From Elymus sibiricus (lineage: Eukaryota > Streptophyta > Magnoliopsida > Poales > Poaceae): a DNA stretch of 64,000 bases. How positions within the stretch are numbered: position 1 is the first letter of the stretch; each line of letters starts with the position of its first letter. Of this stretch, positions 58,050 through 64,000 are shown one piece after another. Below the pieces are notes generated by a model that made no database searches, was not told where the DNA came from, and saw only the letters and a list, made by a program, of their open reading frames with translations. The stretch covers positions 269,894,288-269,958,287 of the forward strand of contig CM077673.1 of the NCBI GenBank assembly GCA_039707655.1. The letters run 5' to 3'. A program made the translations under genes and the position numbers.

Positions 58050-59486
58050 ACACTTATCATTGTAAGGATTGCATATTTTATTAGTTTTCTTGTGTCTACA
58101 GGTGTTTTGGATCAACCTAGGACCATGCACGATGAAAGGACCAAGGATGGGTTCGATACGGGGTCAGCCAGAGGCCAACATCAGCTATTTCGGAGATCGA
58201 AAAAAGTCATGTTTCCAAAGTGCTCCAAATCAAGATCTAATACCAGAAATAGATCGACATCGTTCATACGAATCCAACGAGCCCAAGAATTGACAGCCGT
58301 TTTACCGGAGAGGGATAGACTGAAAGACGACATTCCAAACGACCGCACACAGTTGCTTCAATGGTCGCTTGACGTGCAGATAGCTACGAAAGTTGCCCTT
58401 CCAGACGAGATTCTTCAACGATTCAGTCCCCATTCAATCCCACGAGATCCTTAACTCGTAAAGAAGAGATTGGGAGAGGATTTGGCTCATCTAGAGCCCT
58501 TGGATGAAGCCCATCAAGAGAGGAGGATAGAATGCTCTTTATATATGTCATCCTCAACCCTAGCCGCCACAACTCATCAACAGATGACCCATCTCATCCA
58601 CAACCCATCTCTATTGATGTTCAACACTTGAGAAGAAGGGATAATCACCAAGGGAAGAAGGAGGAGGCTCCATCATCATGAGCACCAGCCCAGCCAATGC
58701 CCTCGCGTCGGCGCCGCTACCATAGGTGGCGCCCCCATCTCCATCACTTCGGGCGCGACCATCACCATCATCATCATCACCACCACGCTGCCGCCATCAC
58801 CACCATGCCTTCTCCCTTCACCGGCTTGATGCCGACTTATAACTTGTGCCTAACCTTCATGTGTTTGATTACAGTCCTTGTGCCTTGTGCCATGAAGTAT
58901 GTTACAATCCTTGTGATGGTTGGGGATATTGGGATAATTTGAGGTGACAGTAAAGCCTCGGTTCCTCGCCTTTGCAAACGATTGGGGAATTATGGAGAAC
59001 CCTTAGAGAGGTTGCGTCCACGGGGAAACCCTTAATTATCATGATTTGTAACCCTATGGGGGAGACTATGATGCTGGCGTGCGTGGCACGAAGTCTACCT
59101 CGAGTAGAATGTGTATTGTACCCTGCTTCACCCACTTATGCATTTGATCAATTACTAAAGGATACGGTAGTTCATATGCGGTAGTGATTCCAGAACCCTT
59201 AAGAACGTTTTACTACTCAAGCATCTTCCTTACTAACTTAGTGTCATTTAATTCAAGTTTTTACTCTCTTGTTAGTAGTTTAGTTAATTACCTTTTTTAT
59301 CTAGTTTTCGTAGCAACGATAGAATAGACTATTTCCAAACTCCGGTTTGGGTGCGTATGTGGGTGCGTGAAAGTGACAACGCAGTTGCGGGGTTTGTGGT
59401 GCCTTCCTATCAGCTTCTTGTGGTTTCGACACTCTACTTATCACGACGAAAGTGCTACAACAGCTGTGTGCACTTGCATGTCATCA
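58050..59486 (+). repeat. LTR of element F (5' edge uncertain)
   Basis: A TATA-like TTTATATATG lies at 58538, then a leader with a (CAT/CAC)n stretch at 58760-58800. The tail GGTTTCGACACTCTACTTATC (near 59427) leads to an end about ...GCATGTCATCA at 59486. It is followed by AGGCGCCGTTATCGGAGA, a mutated tRNA-Asp type primer site (59497). The left boundary is not clear. Confidence 0.6.
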
Positions 59487-59692
59487 AGCATTTTCAGGCG
59501 CCGTTATCGGAGAGCATAGCGCTTGGTCCTTACTTACCCGTTCGCATAGAGTTTAGTTTTGTTTGTTGCTATTTATCTTACTATTTTTCCTTTAACCCAA
59601 AAATACCAAAAATATGTCTTGCCCCAAAATGTCTTTTGCAGATGCTGCAATATAACAAGCCGAGAAAAGAGGTGACATATGCCCATCACTGA

Positions 59693-60199
59693 TATTCTTT
59701 TAAAGGTCTTCATGTGGAACATAAATTAAAGTTATTGGATTACTTCACAGAAGGTATATTTGAATTCCCTACTTTTTGTGAGTATTGCAAATCCAATGAG
59801 CATATGAGCTTTAGCTGCAAGTTCCACCCTTGCCTTATTATATCGTCATACAGTCGTGATGATTATCCTTTTGATTATGTTGAATCGATTGAGGAGCAAG
59901 CACTATTCCTTAGAACCTCTGAACTTATGAGAAGAGTAAAGGAGCTTACTCCATATTATCCAGAGGTTTCTACATATAAAAAGGACTTGGAGATTATCCA
60001 TGACTTTTGCATTACTAATAATTTTAATCGAAATACTTCTTTCATGGAATATGAGAAGCGGTTCACCGCGATCTCCCAAGGCTCTCAATTGCAGGAAAAT
60101 AACCTCATGAAAGAAACCGAGGAAATACTCGAGGTGGAAGAAAAATACACTGGAAGCTACATTCCAGGAAGTATGTCTAGGAGACAAGAAGGAAAATGA
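59693..60199 (+). pseudogene. gag-like ORF of element F with CCHC zinc knuckle
   Basis: The open frame (no good ATG start) begins after a TGA near 59690. It contains EYCKSNEHMSFSC within CX2CX4HX4C, the retroviral-type zinc knuckle (residues about 23-36). A helical, charged region follows, with VKELTPYYPEV and MEYEKRFTAISQG, to TGA 60197-60199. Unlike normal Gag, the knuckle is near the start and not the C-terminus, so this is a rearranged or derived Gag. No pol follows. Confidence 0.5.
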
Positions 60200-60722
60200 A
60201 CATGGAGATGAAGGAGGGAAAATCCTCCTTCCGACGACTCCTACCGATCATGGTAACTTTCTAGACACAATTAATACCCAACTCGATGATCATTTATCAT
60301 ATCTACGTTCCGTTAGAGCTTTCATGGAACCTATTGAAACAATGCTCGAATGTTCTCCTCCAGAGGATATTGCGAGAGATGATGTTTCAAAGTTATTTGT
60401 TGTGCCTGAACTAGATATTGCCATTGTCCCCGATGTGCCTTCGATGACTCCCTTTGATGAAACGCCAATTGGCATTCACCTTAAGGATTAGATAGCACAA
60501 GAGGAGGGGGAGTTGCTTGCATTAGGGTAAATATCAAAAAGTGATGCAACCACCGAGGTGGATGATCATTCCTCATTACGTGTGGATTTATTGATATTGG
60601 AAAAATCCCAAATTGCGTATTTAGAAATTGATCTTGATGATATATGGGCTGATTTTCTGCAAAATCTCCATAGACCTCTTTTGGAGAGTAAATTGCAAAG
60701 TCTTGTAGATGATAATACCCTT
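60200..60722 (+). pseudogene. continuation of the element F coding region, broken
   Basis: Open blocks in shifted frames continue the acidic polypeptide style (LDDHLSYLRSVRAFMEPIE near 60270-60340, VPELDIAIVPDVPSMTPFD to 60480, VDDHSSLRVDLLILEKSQ at 60560-60620). Coding is cut off abruptly at 60723 by the LTR of element G. Function unknown. Confidence 0.4.
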
Positions 60723-61205
60723 TGTCGGTGTCAAAACCGGCGGATCTCGGGTAGGGGGTCCCGAGCTGTGAGTCTAGGAGCGATGGTAACAAAGGGACAA
60801 AGGAGACGATGTTTACCCAGGTTCGGGCCCTCCTATGGAGGTAAAACCCTACGTCCTGCTCGATTATATTGATGGTATGAAGGTTACAGAGTTGATCTAC
60901 CTCGAGATCGACTAGCTAAAACCCTAGATGAGTTTCTCTCTCCTATAATCTAAAACCTTCCCGGTTTATATAGACACCGGGGGGTTCCTAGGGTTTACAC
61001 ATGACAGGTCACCTGCCGGGGATGGAGAATGCCGATCTCGTCATCTTGACTTGGAGTGCACGACGCGCCTTCGAGGCTTCCTTCTGGAACGTGGGGTCTT
61101 CGATACATTCGGCCCTTCCCATGATGGCCAGAAAGCGGCCCATCGAGCCGGCCTAGTAGAAGGTAGGCCGGCGGCCCGAGGACCCCCTAGTCCAGGACTC
61201 CCTCA
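60723..61205 (-). repeat. 3' LTR of element G, 483 bp
   Basis: Plus-strand ends TGTCGGTGTCAAAACCGGCG and ...GGACTCCCTCA. A TATA-like box on the minus strand (TCTATATAAACC) lies near 60968. Well-known Triticeae LTR type. Confidence 0.85.
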
Positions 61206-61219
61206 GTAGCCCCCAAACT
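61206..61219 (-). other. polypurine tract of element G
   Basis: The minus strand reads AGTTTGGGGGCTAC directly before the LTR start TGAGGGAG. Confidence 0.7.
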
Positions 61220-61657
61220 AGCCCCCAACGCCAAGGGTCACAGCACCAGCAGCTTCCCGTGATCAGAATCTTCGGCTTGAGGGGTGAGTTCTCCTTTCTT
61301 CTCAATGATCGGCTGGGACCAGTCCGGCTTCTGATGACGCGTAGCTCTTCCGGACACACAATTGTCCGGGCACCATGAGTGGCTTAGCCTCGAAGGCCAA
61401 TCGTCAGAGTGTAAACAGTCCCCTTCTGACGAAGGGTCGTGGCCTACCACGACCGCTAAACCAGTTACAACAACTCGATTCGCGGTTCGAGGCCACTTTT
61501 GTATCGACACGACTCATCAATGTATAGATCGTGCTCCGTTTTACACGGGATTTAATCAACACCCGAGGTTTATTTTGCGCGTGCATAACGGCACGCATAC
61601 CTTGGGAAGCGGAGAGACTCACGACACAACAGGGGGAGGTTAATCGGCGTGACGCCT

Positions 61658-61666
61658 CATAAAAGG
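61658..61666 (+). promoter_or_regulatory. TATA-like box of the element G antisense gene
   Basis: CATAAAAGG lies about 120 bp before ATG 61783, followed by a CT-rich leader, as in the element C antisense gene. Confidence 0.5.
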
Positions 61667-61782
61667 GGAAGAAACCCCAAGGATTAAGCACGCTTTCCAT
61701 TCGCAACCTCCGCCTGCCCAATCCTTCCAAGCTCCAAGAGCCCAGATCCAGTTCTTCCTCAGCTTCCCCTCCGAGCTTAGCC

Positions 61783-63900
61783 ATGACGGGTTCAGGCTCC
61801 ATGGGCAAGTGGGAGGCCTCCACGGTCACCGACCAGGATATCCGGGAGCTAAAGCTCGCCGGCTACCTCCCCGCCAACGTCTTCCACCGCGCCCCAGAGG
61901 CGAAACAGGTCATCCCCACCCCAAGCCCGGCGAAAGGGTAGTCTTTGTCCCCCATTTCATCCGGGGACTGAGCTTCCCGCTCCACCCCTTCGTCAGGGGC
62001 CTTATGTTCTTCTACGGGTTGGACTTCCTTGACCTGCCTCCGAATTCTTTTATGCATATTTCGGCCTTCATCATCCTCTGCGAAGCCTTTCTGCGGGTCG
62101 AACCGCACTTCGGCCTGTGGCTCAAGGTCTTCAACGTCAAGCCGAAGACCGTGGCCGGCGAGCACACAGACCGCGGAGGGGCGGTAATCAGCAATCTCCC
62201 CCGCGTCGAGTGGCCAACTAGCACCTTCATCGACACAATCAAGATCTGGCAGAAGGAGTGGTTCTACATCACCGAGCCAAGGGACGAAAACTGGGTGGCG
62301 CCTGCCGAGTTTAGATCCGGACCCCCCACGAGGTTGACCTCGTGGCTCAGGAAGGGCCTTGACTGGGGGTCGGATGCCGAGGTGAATCTGCTGCAGAAGC
62401 GCATTACCTCAGTGATCGAGGCCAAGGTGGAGCTGGTTAATGTAGTCCAGGTTACGCTCCACCGCCGTATTCTTCCTTGCTAGCGCCGGGCTTCCCCCAT
62501 GTGGGCTTACCGGCCTGAGGACGAGCCTACTGTGCGCCAACTCTTCCGCACCACCCCTGAGAAGCTGTGGAAGGCTTTGTTCAGGCCTCGGAAAAGCTGG
62601 CCGGCCAAGGAAGAGGATTCGGGCCTAAGCACCGATAACCCCCCCCCCCACCAAGGTATGGCATAATTTTAATCCGCTGACTCTGCTTCTTCGGCCAAAA
62701 AGACTGAACGCCTTCTCCCTTACTTTCGCAGAAGTGGTTGAGCAAAGCCGCTAGAGTTAACTGCCCGGCTCCACAACCCGAAGACCCCAGGTCGGAGTCG
62801 TTGACGGCGATGCTCGTTGTGGCGCCGTACTCGGCGCCCAAGAAGAAGGAGAAGAAAAAGAAGGCCAGAGAGGGCCTCCACATAAAGGACCAGCCAGACG
62901 CTGCGTCTGAGGAGACCCATGCCTCCTCTAGTCATGAGGAGGAGCATGAAGACGGGGGGGAAGGCGTTTCCCCCCTCGCAAGAAAGAGGGCAACGTCATC
63001 GGACGCCGCGGAGGATGCAGCTCCTCCTACCCTGAAGAGGGCGCGCCGGGCGAGGTTGATCCTGCCCGATGATAGCTCGGATTCTAACGCAGAATCTGAG
63101 GAATTTGAGAAGGTTCCACGAAGGAGCTTAAGGGTCAAACCCCCCACTCAAAGGTATGAATCCGAAGACTCCCGAGTTATTTATGCAAAGTTTTTCAGTG
63201 TTTTAAATACAAGCACGTCTTTCGATCTATAGCCTACCGCGCGTTCTCCCGTCCGACCAAATATCGGATGGGGAGTCTCCACCCGCCGAGCTGGCGGAGA
63301 GCGGGACTGCATCGCACCCCACACCTCCGGGGGCCGCGAAGGATGCCGCGGAGGTGTCGTCCAGCCAGGCTTCGTTGGAGCCGAACACGGGCGGTGGGGG
63401 TGACCATGCCATGGCCGAGGCTGATGCCACGGCCGCCGAAGGCCAGGGAGAGGAAACCCCCCAAGCCGCTGAAGACCAGGGGGAGAATATTCCCCTGGCC
63501 GCCGAAGAGGAAGGGCGAAAGGATGCCCAGTCCCCTCCGAGGACGTCTCCGGAGCATGCTGTGCCTCCGGAGCTACCGACTTAGTCTCTGATCAGGGATC
63601 AGACTGTCCGGTCACCACCGATGCCACCGACGACTGGGTGGCCGGTAATGGAGGAGGCGCTAGCAAGCACCCCCATCTCCGAGGATCACCGCACTCTTAT
63701 GGGTGCGGTTTTACAAGGGATTCAGTCCGTTGATAACGGACTGAAAGAGGCCTTCAATGGTCTCTTGGCGGGCTTCAAGGCGAGTCACGTAATACCCTTT
63801 TCCCGAACAATGCTAATTTTAAGTTTGTGCTATCTTTATATATGTAATAGCCCCCGAGCCCCGGATGGGTTTGCAAAACGCATCCGGGGGTCAAATAGTA
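61783..63900 (+). pseudogene. antisense ORF (aORF) of element G, PF04195-like, decayed
   Basis: ATG 61783 opens MTGSGSMGKWEASTVTDQDI and the frame runs to TAG 61939. A one-base deletion near 61927 shifts coding into the frame that continues GERVVFVPHFIRGLSFP, FFYGLDFLDLPPNSFMH, ILCEAFLRVEPHF and IWQKEWFYITEPRDENW, the same 'putative gypsy type transposon' domain as in element C. A stop TAG (62481) follows ILPC. Further exon-like blocks are 62732-63152 (Lys/Glu/Ser-rich, APKKKEKKKK) and 63233-63584 (Ala/Glu/Pro-rich). A last block (63621-63780) holds EALASTPISEDHRTLMGAVL and runs to a donor-like site. It has at least one frameshift and two stops, and an 11-C run near 62638 that may hide another shift. 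Its 3' end is beyond the window. Confidence 0.65.
63845..63895. repeat. TAGCCCCCGAGCCCCGG intron motif in element G
   Basis: A single copy of the TAGCCCCC-type word, with an inverted CCCCGGATG...CATCCGGGG pair around it (63857-63890), in the putative intron of the antisense gene. It is the counterpart of the intron minisatellite in element C. Confidence 0.5.
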
Positions 63901-64000
63901 AGGAATGAACAATGATGCACAAGGCACCATTTGGTCCTACAATGTTCGGAAAACCCATAAGAGGACCGAACAGAGGGTCGTATTTTTGACAGTTCGGAGG

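Larger units (their letters stand above)
60723..64000 (-). mobile_element. element G: 3' end of a second TAT-type retrotransposon (runs off the window)
   Basis: A single LTR (60723-61205) is followed inward by a minus-strand polypurine tract and a plus-strand antisense gene, the same order as the left end of element C. Gag-pol would lie beyond 64000 on the minus strand (inference). LTR and antisense gene sequences differ from those of element C, so it is a different family. Confidence 0.75.

Noticed and set aside
58697..58942. His-rich open frame with (CAC/CAT)n
   Set aside because: Simple-repeat coding inside an LTR leader; no conserved context.
1..64000. Bacterial, phage or organellar origin and defence-type systems
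   Set aside because: Spliceosomal introns, LTR retrotransposons, MITEs and Helitrons throughout; no operons, Shine-Dalgarno-led genes or organellar genes.

Overview
Organism and overall nature. The window looks like nuclear DNA of a large-genome grass of the wheat/barley group (Triticeae). It is almost wall-to-wall transposable elements of types familiar from Triticeae: long gypsy-class LTRs, TAT-lineage elements with an antisense extra gene, long-LTR chromovirus-like elements, CACTA-like DNA, hAT and Stowaway MITEs, and Helitrons with a TC...CTAG signature. I find one intact host-type gene, a six-exon gene for a 157-aa protein at 49814-53723. Nothing bacterial, viral-episomal or organellar is visible. 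LTR element letters (A-G) are mine; I avoid formal family names I cannot verify. || Layout. 1-1640: LTR and internal remnant of a gypsy-type element (E). 1674-8051: CACTA-like region with a subterminal repeat zone, two broken accessory ORFs, a ~510-bp tandem array (4711-7240) and an exon fragment (7642-7877). 8052-14489: element A, with two LTRs, a gag-only interior and no pol. 14490-17056: minus-strand LTR plus gag start of element B, split by an 830-bp hAT-type element (15868-16697) with a clean 8-bp target duplication. 17057-21664: degenerate fragments, a MITE and unassigned AT-rich DNA. 21665-34976: element C, a minus-strand TAT-type retrotransposon whose gag-pol frame has several stops and lost catalytic residues. 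On the opposite strand it carries a seven-coding-exon antisense gene with its own TATA box. 34977-44810: element D, a plus-strand chromovirus-like element with a ~4.3-kb LTR; element C sits in its left LTR. || 45298-49359: a ~590-bp tandem duplication whose edge is a hAT MITE end, followed by two Helitrons joined head to tail. The first duplicate preserves their empty insertion site. 49360-54200: the six-exon host gene, whose TATA-like box begins a few bases beyond the second Helitron. 54209-56859: small elements around the gene, namely a Stowaway MITE, an 847-bp poly(A) retroposon with a 14-bp target duplication, and a third Helitron. 58050-60722: element F, an LTR plus a gag-like ORF with a CCHC knuckle. 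60723-64000: element G, the 3' LTR end of a second minus-strand TAT-type element whose own antisense gene again starts behind a TATA-like box and is decayed. || How the parts relate. Elements C and G share one design: 3' LTR, polypurine tract, antisense multi-exon gene reading inward, then (in C) pol and gag on the other strand. Both antisense genes encode a recognisable 'putative gypsy type transposon' domain (PF04195-like) followed by charged or coiled-coil sequence. This repeated arrangement, the Helitron tandem with its preserved empty site, and the uncharacterised six-exon gene are the most interesting parts of the window.
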